A stretch of 64,000 nucleotides of DNA from Ampullaceana balthica (GCA_944989445.1 CALYLW010000130.1:367001-431000); one strand, 5' to 3'. Shown: positions 31,612 through 43,559, numbered from the stretch's first letter. Made by a program: numbers and translations. Notes: generated from the sequence alone by a model not told the origin.

Positions 31612-34600
31612 ATGATAATAAATACTAAAAGCACTTTATTTGTTTTGATCTATGAATGAATAATCATAATTTCTGAAAGAAAGAAAACAATATTGAATTT
31701 TAATTTGTTTAAAATTGTTATAAGATTTTGAAATATATATTTAACATCATTTTTAAATACAATATATTTAATTAAATTTAAAGAGAGAGTTTCTTATAAA
31801 AATATACACATTTATTATTATTTACATTTGTAGTAATGCCAGACATGCCACACTTTATTCCATATAGTGTTACTCATAATTTTGACCACAATTATTACAA
31901 TAACAATGTCATTCCAAGTCCTACATTCAGAATCGGTTGTGACATGTACTTACATATTTTTATAACACATTTTTCTAACGTGTTGTGAACAGCCATTATA
32001 TTCATATTATAACTATTTATATCATCGAATTCCAGAAACATTTATAATCTTCTTCATGTAGGCCTTTATCATTCACATAACTACTTATCATGAGCTGCAT
32101 CATCTTCATTGATTAGAAAGTAGATAAAAAAATTGATTACAACTTCACATCATTATATTAGCCATCATCTTATTCTACCAGTAGAGCAACGAGACAATTT
32201 GAATTTCATCTGCTCTTTAATTCTGTATACAATAAATTTGTTCTAATTTCTTAAAAACTTATTTTATATTTTTAACATAATATTATTTCTTATGTTTTTG
32301 AAAATCTTGATTAATTTCATTTTTTGCATTTTTAAAATTTTTTAAATATTTTTTTTCTTTTTTTTTGTTGTTGCTTTTTTTTTCTTTTTTTTCTTGTTGT
32401 AAATATTTATTCATGTGAGATATATTAAGTTAAGGTATTTCTCTGGTCAAAAATGATTGAAAATTGATATTTACTATTGTTTTATTATGTAGAATAATCA
32501 TATCCATCATGTTGAAATGAATCATTTTGTCAACTGTATTTATCTGCTTAACTTACAGTATCATAATGTATTGAAATATGGAATTTATTATTGTTAATTT
32601 TATGCAGTTAATATTTAATTTGTAATATTGCAAAAGTTTGTAATATTAATAATTTAATAATATGGATAAATTTAAGATGTTTCCACAAATACAATTCACA
32701 ATCCCAAATTTTATTTAAAATAAAAAGTGATGTTATAATATAATCTATTGAGTTATTATTTACTATCATCTTAAAGGCTATTCTAAAATAAGCCACAAAG
32801 ATGATGGCTAGAAACTTTTGATTTTTCTTTAGCATTTACTTTGAGGGCTTAAAAGTGTAAATTAATTTGTAAAGGAAATTGTAAATTAGCTGAAATAAAG
32901 TTAAAAATTGTTTTCAATATCTGTGAAAAGAAAACCTACTCTGGCTGTGAAAGTAACACAAAAGTATTATCTTCATTGTAAAAAAAAATATTGTTTGTTG
33001 ATCAAAAAAGACATTCTACTGTCTTATAAAATATTTTTGTCTTTAAAGAACTGGAACAAGTTATGATGCAATGTAAACAAATGTATTTTATATTTAAATC
33101 ACCATTATTTTGTTTTTCGTTAAAATAAAATCTATTTAAAGTCAGATTATTAAATATATTGTAAAATAGTATAATCCTAAAATTCATTTTTTAAATTAAG
33201 CAAAGTCAATTTTTGTTAAAGTGGTTTTAACGCTTTGAGGAAAGAACTAAGAATTTCTTTAAAAGTAACTAGTATAACAAATTACACTTTTTTAAAAATC
33301 ACAGTTATAAATGTTCTTTTTTTTTCAACTACAAAATGCATTTTATTTTACATTGCAGACTTTGGTAAAGCAAAGAATTTCACACTTGTTGCAAAATTAA
33401 TACGATTGCAAATGCTTTTCTAAAAAATATAAGCAATAAATGTTAGTTAAACTTAATTACGTGTAGCGTACATGGAAAGGATTTTTTTTGTATACTGTGG
33501 GTCAAAAGATTTTGTTTACTCTAACTAGTCAAATTATTATTGATTTTAAAATGATCTAATATATAATGCAGTAAAGTTTGACTTAAATGTAGCCTTTATA
33601 TCTAAAAACTTTATCGGATAGATTCAGAAATGCATATTGTTCAATCTGAGAAATGTTTATTCTCACCTCCATCCATATTCTTGCTGTTGATTATTTAATC
33701 CATAACATATTTTAAATGATTTTTAACTAATGCTCTTGTGTTTTAATCACCAATGTGATCAAGCAAGTCTTCTGAATCTCACTTTATTTCCCTTTTACTT
33801 TCAACAGGTTTTTTCAAATGTCAATGCATTTCTTTTGTATGACCTTATTTTGTCTGGGCATTTTAATGCTTAAGAATTCTATCACAAATTTTCTCTTTGT
33901 TGTTGTAAGTTACATTATACAGTTTAATTACAACTGTTCCTTACAATATGTTAATTTGATATGCTTTTGGAATAGAAATCTATTTTCATCCATATTTAGA
34001 ATTAGAAATTGTTGTCTTGTGTATTTGTGTTGAATCTCTATAGTAATGTTTTCTTTCATGCAAAAGCTAAATTTATTTTTGTGGTGTGTTAAACATTCGG
34101 GTAAAATTGAACTGTTCTTATCTTTGTTATGAGAAACTTTTTGTTTGACCTACAATAGATTTTAGCAATGTGCAATAATGAATGTATCAAAGTGTGCAAT
34201 AGTTTGCCATAATTTCAAAACAAAAAAATATTCAGAAAGTTACTTCATCTTAGTTCAACTAGAGTTATTTCATTTAAGCAGTTTTTTTCTCTTTCATAGT
34301 TTTATTTATTTAATTTTGATTATAACTTTATTATTGAAAGTCTGTGTGAAAATTTTTTTATGGATAAAAATTTCAAATAAAATTTCATGAAGAATCCATA
34401 TTTTAGTACTGTGTATAAATAAAATGTAAACAGTATGATAAGGATAAACATATTTTATATAAAAAAAATAAGGTTTCAATTCTGTTATAAATTTATCTTT
34501 TAATATAGCATTAATTAAATTAATAGCCTACACACTGGTTAAAGGTGGGGAATTTTTAAATTTTAAAATATATTTTACTCTTTATTAACACAAATAAAAA

Positions 34601-35570
34601 TGGTTTCTAAACTTCATACTATAATTTTTTTTTCATAAAATAATTTAAAGATGTAGTTCTTATTCTGTAATTGAAAAAAATATTAAAAGGTCTATAATAT
34701 CTTTTAATATAAATAATAGATCATTTTATTATTTCTTTTTTAAATATTAGAAAAAAAAATTTTGTAAGAAAAATTAAGTTTTTAAAAAAATTGTTATAAA
34801 TGAAATTATCTTACTGAATAATGGTGATTAGTAATTTCATGGATAAACAGAGCTAAACAATTTTTTTACATTTATTTTGCGAATTGATATTATGTAAAAC
34901 TTATAATTTTACAATATGTCACAAATAAATTACTTTTATAGCTAATTATTATGTATCTCATTCATTAAAGGAGAAATTTGAAATCAGCAGCTGCTTCATT
35001 AAAATAAGTTAAAGCTTTTACAGGAAACAATATCTCTTAAAATGTTATCAAAACTTGATGAAAGTTACAAATTAGATTCATATTTTATTTTAAGTTTCAA
35101 AACTTGAAGAATTTTAGTTTAAAGATTATTTTTTCAAGATACAATTTAGGAGCTGGTGGTGTTTAACAAACATCTGGCCTTCTTGCAAAGTATCAAAACA
35201 TTCATGTAATTAAAATATTAAACAATTATTATATGCCGATAAAATATCTGTTTGAATAGTGAAATTGTGATACTTTCCCCTGATGCTTATTACTTAAACT
35301 TTAATCAAAGTGGCTCTCCTTAATGCTTAGGCTGCTTAAGTACAAGAATACATGTTGGTCTTAAAAAGGTGAAAAATCGAAATTTAAAAAAAAAGTTATT
35401 TCTAATTAAAACTAAATTGTTTATTACAGTCTTGTTTGGGAAAGTAAGAAAGAAATTACAATTTTTAACATTCTGGTGTTAATTTTAGTTAGCACAAATT
35501 AAATCATTTCAAATATCACTTCAAAGTTTACAAAATTGTCATGTTGAAACTTTATAAGCAAAAATTCTTT
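31612..35570. other. long AT-rich stretch, nothing recognised
   Basis: About 4 kb of AT-rich sequence with poly-T runs (32340-32400) and no recognisable gene, tandem array or transposon. I checked by eye for the missing membrane and cytoplasmic exon of the adhesion protein (a Phe-Ile-Gly-Gln-Tyr codon run) and did not see it, though divergent exons could be missed. Confidence 0.4.
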
Positions 35571-35573
35571 GTA

Positions 35574-35657
35574 GGGAAACTGTCGGGAACACTGTCGGGA
35601 ACACTGTAGGGAACACTGTCGATAACACTGACGGAAACACTGTCGGGAACACTGTCG
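35574..35657. repeat. 12-bp tandem repeat
   Basis: About seven imperfect copies of a 12-bp unit, GGGAACACTGTC. Confidence 0.88.
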
Positions 35658-35696
35658 GGTTGTTGCATAGTTTGAAATTCAAGCATTCTGTAGATC

Positions 35697-35767
35697 GCCT
35701 TGGAAACTTCCATAATTAGTGTATGTATTAACACTTTGACTTTGAGAGTAACCATCAATTCTGTAGA
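35697..35767. repeat. left flanking direct repeat of inserted element
   Basis: About 70 bp (GCCTTGGAAACTTCC to CAATTCTGTAGA) recur at 37413-37484 with about five differences. The two copies bracket the GGGGCCGTCC-ended element. Confidence 0.85.
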
Positions 35768-36210
35768 TAGGGGCCGTCCATAAATGACGTCACGCGATTT
35801 TGGCCGATTTTTGACCCCCTCCCCCCTCGTCACGCGTCGTCACAAAAAGTTAGACCCCCCCTCTAAAAATACGTCACAAAGCTTTGACCCCCCCCCTTCC
35901 AAAAAAAACCACACCTTCTTTTTTTTTAAAATAAGTATGTTTCAAATCACTTTAATTGTCATTTAAGTATTTATTATTTATTTAGTGAAGGTCTACATTG
36001 TAATATCGTAACCCGCGTGAATCATTTTTTTTCAAAACGTTTAACCGGCCTTCAAAAAACGAACTGTGTTTTAACATCCTTAGATTATATTTTATTTTAA
36101 TGAATACAAATTAAACAATGACTATTAATCATCACAGTTTAAAAAAAATATTTTTAAAATGTATTTTTTTAAAATCCCTCAATTGACTGACGGGCATCCC
36201 GTAAGAAAGA

Positions 36211-37041
36211 GGTCGGCGAACAGGGGTAAATAACCTCATCTGGGGTAAAAGGGAATTCTTGGGGGTAATGCAGACTCATTTGGGACATATAACATCCACT
36301 ACAATCCACTAGATGTATTAAAATACGTCATGTGTATGTGAACGCTTGGAACATATGCCCATTATTGAACCGGTTCCTTCCAGAAAAGGCATTTTTTTTA
36401 AAATTTGACAACTATGTAGATTTCTTACCTACCTACTATACGAAGATACGTAAATCCACCCTACTTTAATTTATATTGACACGAGTGACAATAATCTTAA
36501 TCCACATGACTTGACTGTATCAAGTATCCTTTCTGTGATATTTAAAATTAATGCCATAAAAACTGAGCTAAGAAGAAAAGTTGATTTGTGCTCCTCTTGA
36601 ATTGTGATGTCAAGAATTTGATGCATTAAATAAAGTTAATGAATACTTGACAACTTTTAAATGGGCTCATTTATCATTATATCTTGAATGGCCACGGGCA
36701 TTTGACCAAAAAGCTACCGAAAAATTATATCAAACTTAAAACGTTTATAATTCTATCAAATAGATTCCACACCCCCCCCCCTTTTTTTTTGAAAGAAAAA
36801 GGACATTCCGTGTCGTTTTGACTTAAAATATCTACACATAATCCTATTCAGATCATTTTTAGACACTTGTCATGCGTGTAATACTCACCAGTAGCATTTT
36901 TTTGAGGGGGGGGGCTAACAACGATCCCCCAAATCCCCGAGTCATGTGAGCAATACCTAGAGTCTGGGGGTTGGGGGGGGGAGGTAACGCACACTTAAAC
37001 TTATATATTTTGGGGTAACGGGCAAAAAAGTTCGCCGACGG
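36211..37041. mobile_element. possible nested element with GTCGGCGAAC ends
   Basis: Short inverted ends (GGTCGGCGAACAGGGG and the inverse of CGTCGGCGAACTTTT) bound about 830 bp with several C and G homopolymers (36771-36781, 36905-36912, 36974-36981). No coding frame. No clear target duplication. Low confidence. Confidence 0.4.
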
Positions 37042-37179
37042 AGCTGCGGTTACATCACAAATGCTTTATGTCAACATCAAACGACATAGTGTAACAATTT
37101 CATACGTTATCTTGTGAGTTCTCAAATCTTAAGGATTATAATTAGATTTAATGTTCGTCTCTTGATAGCTTACGCTAAC

Positions 37180-37225
37180 CAGCATCTGATGGCCTACCGA
37201 CCGGCATATTGAGAAGCCCTGATTT
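37180..37225. repeat. truncated hAT MITE relative
   Basis: GATGGCCTACCGACCGGCAT followed by GAGAAGCCCTG resembles the right end of the MITE at 8982-9169, cut off on its left. Confidence 0.45.
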
Positions 37226-37412
37226 AAAAAAAAAGTCATTAAATAAATTGTAAGCCACCAAATATTTCAGTGGAAGTTTATTTAAAGTTACCCTTTTGAT
37301 GTGACGTCACATTTCTTCAACCTCCATCCCTCCCCCTCGTCACGCATCGTCACAAAAGTGTGACACCCCCTCCCCCCTAGGAGCGTGACGTCATTTATGG
37401 ACGGCCTCATAG

Positions 37413-37484
37413 CCTTGGAAACTTCCAGAATTAGTGTATGTCTTAACACTTTGACTTTGAGAATAACAATCAATTCTGAAGAAT
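37413..37484. repeat. right flanking direct repeat of inserted element
   Basis: This is the second copy of the roughly 70-bp block at 35697-35767. It is far longer than a normal target duplication, so it likely predates the insertion or reflects a later duplication. Confidence 0.85.
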
Positions 37485-37839
37485 GGTTAACAGGGTTTAG
37501 TCAAATAATATAATAATACATGATCACCCCTGACTAAAAAAATAAACTAAATTTTCACAACAAACAGATTTTAATTATTTTTCTTCATGTTATATATAAT
37601 TATCATTTAAAATTTTAAAAACCAAAACAAGAGAACTTTAAAGATTTTTTAATTGCAAATACATGCACATAGTTAAACTGACAGATATTCACAGGAACTC
37701 CATGGACCATAGTGGTCAGTGATTTTTAAGGATTCCAAATATATTTTACTTCAAAGAACAACTATTTTAACTGAGCATTTACATCAATATACAATCTACG
37801 AGAAAGTTCGTTCAAGAAAAGACTACGGTAAATTTTCTT
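37485..37839. other. unannotated DNA
   Basis: AT-rich, nothing recognised. Confidence 0.45.
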
Positions 37840-38145
37840 ATGGAACATGCACAGGCTAAGATAGAAAATGCACATGCTAAGATAGATAATGCACATGCTA
37901 AAATAGAACATGCACATGCTAAGATAGAACATGCACATGCTAAGATAGAACATGCACATGCTAAGATAGAACAGGCACATGCTAAGATAGAACAGGCACA
38001 TGCTAAGATAGAACAGGCACATGCACCCTGTCAAGTTTTAACAAAACGTTTGGGCCTGAGGAAACTCATCCAAGATTCATACTTCACTAAAAAAGAAGAA
38101 GCATTGCTTAAAATTGGTTGGAACGTCGATCTCTTGAATTCTTAG
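37840..38145 (+). repeat. 21-bp minisatellite encoding heptads (open frame)
   Basis: Eight to nine copies of a 21-bp unit (core AAGATAGAACATGCACATGCT). The + frame reads AKIEHAH heptads, with Ile and Ala spaced as coiled-coil a and d positions. It continues 38 codons beyond the repeat (from PCQVLTKRLGLRK) before a stop at 38143. The opposite strand is also open through the repeat. I see no splice or promoter evidence for a gene. It may be a chance frame or a fragment of a coiled-coil exon. Confidence 0.6.
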
Positions 38146-38319
38146 TGACCTTTGATCCAGACTTTACAAAATATTTTTTTAAAAAATAGCAGTAAATTTC
38201 CTCTCATATTCTTACATGCCTGAAATTCAATGCATTTCATAATAAGTGAATAAAAAGAAATATTTTTATCTTTACACAAAAAAAGGATTATTTCGTCAAT
38301 GCCTTTATATAAATTAATT
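38146..38319. other. unannotated DNA
   Basis: AT-rich, nothing recognised up to the hAT terminus. Confidence 0.45.
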
Positions 38320-39128
38320 CAGTGGCGTAGCTAGGGGGGGGGGCGTGAGGGCGGTTTGCCCCAGGCGGCACATATATAGGGGCGGCATTTATGGGCATTT
38401 GAAAGCTAAAGTCATTTCCGACAGCCGCCATTTTTTCTTTTGAAGGAGGAAAACCAAGGTTTAAAAATATTCTTTTTTGCGAGACTTAATTAACGGATTC
38501 GAGCAATATTTGTTTGATTACATAGCGGTTGTTATAACTAACGCAAAAACGTTCAAAAATTTAAAATCTCTAAACAGGTATATTTTTTTTTGAAAATTAA
38601 GCGGTATACGTCACAGAATGCCCTTTTATAAGAAAACTGCATACACACACACAAACACACAAAAACACCACAAAAAAAAACAACATCACCACAACAATAT
38701 GTGCTATTAATATAGCCACGACAGTTTTTGCGTGGAATTTCGACATGCGCAGAATGATGGGCTCACGAGTACCTACATAACATGGTGGTTCAAACATTGT
38801 GTTTAACTTGCGAGTACTATTTTATATTAGATCTGCTGTTTGAGTTTTTAGAAAATAATTGTAAGGTAACTTACTCAAAATTAGATATTTTTTATTGCAT
38901 TAAAGAAGCACACACACAATTTGTGTTTTGCATTAAAATACGGTTATTAATTAAAAATTGTACGCCTATCCACTTAAAGTATTGTGTAAATAATTTGAAT
39001 TCGGTTATTTTATGGAAAATTATTTAGATTTATGGCAAGAACATCAAAATATTCAAATTTCTCCGTTAATAAACAGCAAAAAAGCATAAATAATTTCGAA
39101 AAAGACATACTTTCAAATTTCAAGCGTC

Positions 39129-40140
39129 TTGGAAAAATTGACATCTGAAGAAGTACCTTGTAAAATGAGATCAGATGCTGGAATTTTACTCAGTTCAATA
39201 CAATCTTTTTCTTTTCTATGTTATCTAATTTATGGGCAACCGTCTCTTTTTAAAATTAATGCAAACCCATTTCATGGAAAAAAGAGATGTGCTAATACAG
39301 AACGCTGTTATAGAGAGTTGGAAATATCAATTGAACGCCGAGTTAGAAGGAGAAAAAATATGAGTGGGGAAAATTCAGAAGATGTGGCTCTATCTTTAGA
39401 GCAAGAAGTACAACGAGAACTGTTTTTAGCCATGGATTGAATTATAAAAGAAAATAAAAGAACGCGTTGACAAGTAGCATGTCCTTGCAAGAAAATATTC
39501 GTGTATAATACCATGTAACCTACAAAATGAAGAATTTGAACATCAAATAAATTTCTTTATTGACATTGATAAAGAACAGTTAAATATTGAAAGAAAAGGG
39601 ATCCAGGTTTTTATGGCTGTACACAGGGCCGGTCTTATCAATTGCGGGGCCCTATACGGCTTAGTTTGCGAAAAGGATTGCGCGGGGCCCAGTTTGGGTA
39701 GAGATAATGTATTAATAAGGATAATAAGTGAAAATTGAGATAGGTGGGGCCTATGAAAGCGCGGGGTACACTGCGGCCGCATAGGTTTCAGTGGCCTTAG
39801 ACCAGCCCTGGCTGTACCAACACTAAAAGAAGAGACAGTTTGTTGGAAAAAACGGGGGAAAGGCCCCATTGATCTTTTAAAATATCTTCAACAGTAAAGA
39901 TTGAAAAATTTTGTACCCAACATTATAATTTTGCTAAGAATTTTTTCACCAATTGCTATCAGTGTATCTAGTTGTGAAAGGAGATTCTCCAAACTGAAGT
40001 TGATAAAAAAATTATCTACGTTCCACAATGATTGATTTAAGATTACAAAATTTTGTAATATTTTCCATAGAACAAGATATTAAAAATAATTTAAATTTTG
40101 ATAGCATAATACGATTTTTCTACGAAGAAAACAGGTAAGT
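39129..40140 (+). pseudogene. hAT transposase remnant (ZMYM1-like)
   Basis: The frame at 39129-39440 carries KLTSEEVPCKMRSDAGILL and RRRKNMSGENSEDVALSLEQ, as in ZMYM1-like hAT proteins. After 39441 stops and frameshifts intervene. PTLKEETVCWKKRGKGPIDL continues at 39815, immediately after the nested MITE, followed by FVPNIIILLRIFSPIAISVS and SSCERRFSKLKLIKKLST at about 39910-40020, the conserved C-terminal dimerisation region of hAT transposases, then LRLQNFVIFSIEQDI. The transposase is non-functional. The DDE catalytic residues cannot be traced through the damage. Confidence 0.85.
39624..39810. mobile_element. nested hAT-type MITE with 8-bp TSD
   Basis: The ends are CAGGGCCGGTCTTA and TAGACCAGCCCTG; length 187 bp. 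Flanking octamers are GCTGTACA (39616-39623) and GCTGTACC (39811-39818), matching at seven of eight. It interrupts the transposase coding region, so it inserted after the hAT element was in place. Confidence 0.88.
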
Positions 40141-40526
40141 TAATGTATAAATATGTTTACATTAATTACATACTAATGTATACAATTTCTTTGTTTATAA
40201 AAAATCACATATTTATAAATAAAAGATATAAGCATAATTAATTGGTTATGTTCTTGGGTGTAAATTTGGAATATATTATGTCTCATTTTGTGTGTGTGGT
40301 TGGGGGGGGGACCTCAATAACTTTCTTGTGGCCTTTAAAAAAATTATCTTGTATTTTTATAAATGTGTACTTATAGGAATCTCATCTTATATTACTATTT
40401 TATTACTGCTTACATAAATAGGGCATGCAATGGAAAAAATGTTCCCCACCTTAACTGCATTTCAATTACAATTATTTATTCATGTTTATAAATTTATTTT
40501 AAAAAATCATCATATGATTGACTTAA

Positions 40527-40902
40527 GGGGCCGTCCATAAATGACGTCACGCGATATTGACTGATTTTTTACCCCCTCCCCCTTCGTCACACGTCGTCAC
40601 AAAAACTAGACACCTTCTTCAATATGACGTCACAAATTTTCTCCCACCCTCATAAAAGCTGTATTTTCTATTTGAAAATGAGCATGTTTCAAATTAATGT
40701 TTTTGTCATTTAAATATGTTTTTAGTGTAAGGCTGCACTCTAATTTCGTAACACGCGTGAAGCCATGTAAAACTACATTAAATAAAGTGTCGTTAATCAT
40801 ATATTTAAGTGGAACTTTTATTTAAACTTGCGCATTTTGATGTGACGTCAAATATGTGACCCCCCCCTCCCCAGTTGCGTGACGTCCTTTATGGACGGCC
40901 CC
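40527..40902. mobile_element. nested GGGGCCGTCC-ended MITE
   Basis: The ends GGGGCCGTCCATAAATGACG and the inverse GGACGGCCCC bound 376 bp. It has internal CGTCAC motifs and shares sequence with both ends of 35768-37412, of which it looks like an internally deleted form. No clear target duplication. Confidence 0.82.
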
Positions 40903-40961
40903 CTGAAAGGGCGGCAAATTTGAGACCATCCCGGGCGGCAAAAGTTCTAGCTACGCCACTG

Positions 40962-41248
40962 AATTTATGGATCACAATGTAAAAAATAATGCGTAGCAGT
41001 GCTAAACTTTATGCACCTGATTTAATATACTGAGCAGCACACCAGTAAGTAAATCGTTTAATGATGAACGTAGCTTTAATTTAATTTTGGTTAAATTAGC
41101 TCGCGTAGTGATGTGCTCCTGATTTATAATAATGAAAATTTGACGTCACCTGATCAGAACAAGATGGATCGCCATTCTGTCGGAAAACAAATAGCGCATG
41201 CTGTGGAGCCACAAGAAATGTGGTGGAGACTCGTGATATAATTTTAAA
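40962..41248. other. unannotated DNA
   Basis: Nothing recognised between the hAT end and repeat family A. Confidence 0.4.
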
Positions 41249-41725
41249 ATATTTTTAAATCCCTTATATTAACTTGACCGCCGTCTCTCTCTGTCTTAGG
41301 TGAGTGGAAAAAACAAAAGTAAAAAATGACCCATTTCCCGTGATGCCATCGAGCTGAAATTTCGCACATAGACTCATGTCATCTAACAATGCATCGTATC
41401 CCAATTTCAGATCGATCTAACTTAATGTAATGAAATTAATGCATTTTTAGTTTATCTCTATATAACATATGTAATTCAAATTCACGATTTGTTAATGTTT
41501 TTCTTTCATGTGCCAGTTGAGTTGACGCCATGACGCCACCCGTCGATGTCCATACCCCCACCCGTCCCTTCCCCCGGCTTAAAGGCCAGGAGATATCACT
41601 CGGTGTCAGTCTGTAAATGTTTGTCGCGTTTGAACATAATCAATACTTTTAGTTTTGTCTCATATATAAGGGATTTATAGTAAAAAAAATTGTTTTTACG
41701 GGGTTATTTAATTAAATACCTTTTA
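41249..41725. repeat. dispersed repeat family A, copy 2
   Basis: Same block order as 13170-13790: AAATCCCTTATATTAACTT, GTCTCTCTCTGTCTTAGG, AAAAATGACCCATTTCCC, CAATGCATCGTATC, TAGTTTATCTCTATA, CAGTCTGTAAATGTTTGT, CATATATAAGGGATTTATAG. The (TC)n run is short here. A truncated restart of the same block series follows at about 41735-41795. Confidence 0.75.
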
Positions 41726-41778
41726 TTAACTTCGAAATCTTGTCGCTCGTCGCCGGGCAGGCGGAAAAACAAAAGTAA

Positions 41779-41995
41779 TAATTTAAAAGTTATAAGTTCA
41801 AGTACTTTGATTTAATATGACTAAAAACGTGGGCGGGCGCTTATGAGGTTTAACATATGCGGTTCACTCATTCTCTCACTTATGGATCTCTCTTTTGCCT
41901 TCTAAATTAGAAATCTTTAATTTTTATACCAAACACCCACCCCACGTTTTTAGTAATATTAAATCAAAGTACTTGAACTTATAACTTTTAAATTA
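41779..41995. mobile_element. fold-back (long inverted repeat) element
   Basis: Arms 41779-41832 and 41942-41995 (54 bp each) are reverse complements with one mismatch; the spacer is about 109 bp. The arms contain TTATAAGTTCAAGTACTTTG. It would fold into a long hairpin. No coding content. Confidence 0.85.
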
Positions 41996-42264
41996 TTTTC
42001 TTCTTTTTAGTCAACTTATAAAAACGTGGCTTTTAAAAATCTTATTTTTACTTCTATTTATTTTATTCTTTTTAGTCCACTTATAACAACCTGGTTTTTT
42101 AAAATATTTTTTTACCTCTATTTATTTTACCAAACACCGCATAAGCGGCTGGCCAACGTTTTAAAAACACGGTCATGTGGTCATGGGGTGAACTCATGGA
42201 TGTCAACAAAAGCAGACGGTACAGATGCTTATATATAGATAAGCAAAAAAGTTCAATAATTTAA
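41996..42264. repeat. imperfect direct duplication
   Basis: Two related blocks of about 65 bp (each TTTTTAGTC-ACTTATAA-AAC-TGG followed by a TTTTAAAAT/CTATTTATTTTA run) are adjacent at 42003-42130. No gene. Confidence 0.55.
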
Positions 42265-42790
42265 TAACGGTACATTTGATCGATCTGAAATTTTGATACA
42301 ATGCATTGTCATCTAAAATCTATCTGTGGTAAAAATTTTGAGATCTCTATGACTATCAGAAGTGGTTCAATTTTACGTTGGTAGATTTGAAAAATTGTGG
42401 ACACGAAAGCAAGTTAATAAAAACATGTTTAAAAAATGACACACTTCCCGTAATGCAATTGAGTTGACATTTTGCACATAGACTCGTGTCACCTAACAAT
42501 GCATCCTGTCAATATTTCAGATCGATCGAATATACAGTTATTAAATTAATGAATTTTTAGTTTATCTCTATAAACTATTTGTATAGGTCGCTATTGTTTA
42601 CATTTTATGGGTCACTTGACTTCACACCAGCCATCGATGACCACATCTCGTGTTTAACACCAGGCGTTCACTCAGTTTCAGTCTGTAAATGTTTGTCACG
42701 TTGGAACATAATCAATACTTTTAGTTATGTCTGATATATAAGGAATTTAATGTCAAAAACTTTGTTTTTACGGGGTTGTTTAATTTATTA
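42265..42790. repeat. dispersed repeat family A, copy 3
   Basis: It shares AAAAAATGACACACTTCCCG, CACATAGACTCGTGTCA, CAATGCATC, AGATCGATCGAA, CAGTCTGTAAATGTTTGTCA and TTTTTACGGGGTTGTTTAAT with the other copies. The 5' block is replaced by a related GATCGATCTGAAATTTTGAT segment. Confidence 0.7.
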
Positions 42791-43323
42791 ATGACATCAT
42801 CGTAGAAACACACATTTGTAACTTAAACAGTTGAGAGTCGTCACTGTCAACCTTGCCCAACCCTGCACCAGACAGCCTTCTTATTTTCAAAATTAAATAT
42901 CATCAAACCAAATCAATTTGTTTCCCTTTATTATTCCCTTAGTTTGTGTTATGCCCTTTATTCAAACTTCCCTTATTTTATAAATAATCTACAGTGAGAT
43001 GTAACTTGATGTCTAGGTAGGGTCGAAAAATGGCCTGGAGACAACTTGCACCTCATTAGTTAGAAGATGAGCACAGCACGGTGCAACCTTGCATCGGTAT
43101 ACACCGTGTAGTTACCACACTATGTAATTATTGAGACTCTCTGAAGGGAGAGCTTCTCAAACTGATCTCAGAGATATTTAAGTTTCCAATGTCAAGTCAC
43201 GTGACGGTTACAACCACTTACTGCTAAGACTAACGGCAGATCTCACTGTAAAATAATTTTTTTGCATGAAATGTAAACACAAATATTGGCATTTAACATG
43301 GTAAAGAGAAGGAAAGATTTCCT

Positions 43324-43328
<5 letters not shown>
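42791..43328. other. unannotated DNA
   Basis: No gene or element is recognised. Confidence 0.45.

Positions 43329-43371
<43 letters not shown>
43329..43371. repeat. (AAT)n microsatellite, retroelement tail
   Basis: An uninterrupted run of about 14 AAT units, in the position of the 3' microsatellite tail of the reverse-strand CR1/L2-like element. Confidence 0.95.
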
Positions 43372-43559
43372 TGATAATTTATATAGCGTTGTATCCCAGT
43401 AAGGAACCGGGCTCACAGCGCTTTACATGAAGATCATAACATACATATAATAATTAAATAACCATTCATACCATAATAACAACATAAAGGGCAGTACATT
43501 ACACATAATGTTGTTTTATTAATTTTGTAAATATATTTTGAAAAGATGTGTCTTAAGTG

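Larger units (their letters stand above)
35768..37412. mobile_element. GGGGCCGTCC-ended DNA element (1.6 kb)
   Basis: The ends are GGGGCCGTCCATAAATGACG at 35769 and the inverse CGTCATTTATGGACGGCCTC at 37389-37408, followed inward by repeated CGTCAC motifs. TA occurs at both outer edges (GATA before, ATAG after), compatible with a TA target but not proof. A smaller relative with the same ends lies at 40527-40902. No transposase is recognised. An internal inverted pair (GGTCGGCGAAC at 36211, GTTCGCCGAC at 37031) suggests another element nested inside. Confidence 0.75.
38320..40961 (+). mobile_element. degenerate hAT transposon with two nested insertions
   Basis: The ends are CAGTGGCGTAGCTAG at 38320 and CTAGCTACGCCACTG at 40961, inverted. 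Flanking octamers AATTAATT and AATTTATG match at six of eight positions, an eroded hAT target duplication. Inside, a broken transposase of the ZMYM1-like hAT type runs on the + strand. A 187-bp MITE (39624-39810) and a 376-bp element (40527-40902) are inserted within it. Confidence 0.88.

Noticed and set aside
32340..32400. Poly-T tract as a retroelement tail
   Set aside because: No element sequence or target duplication adjoins it.
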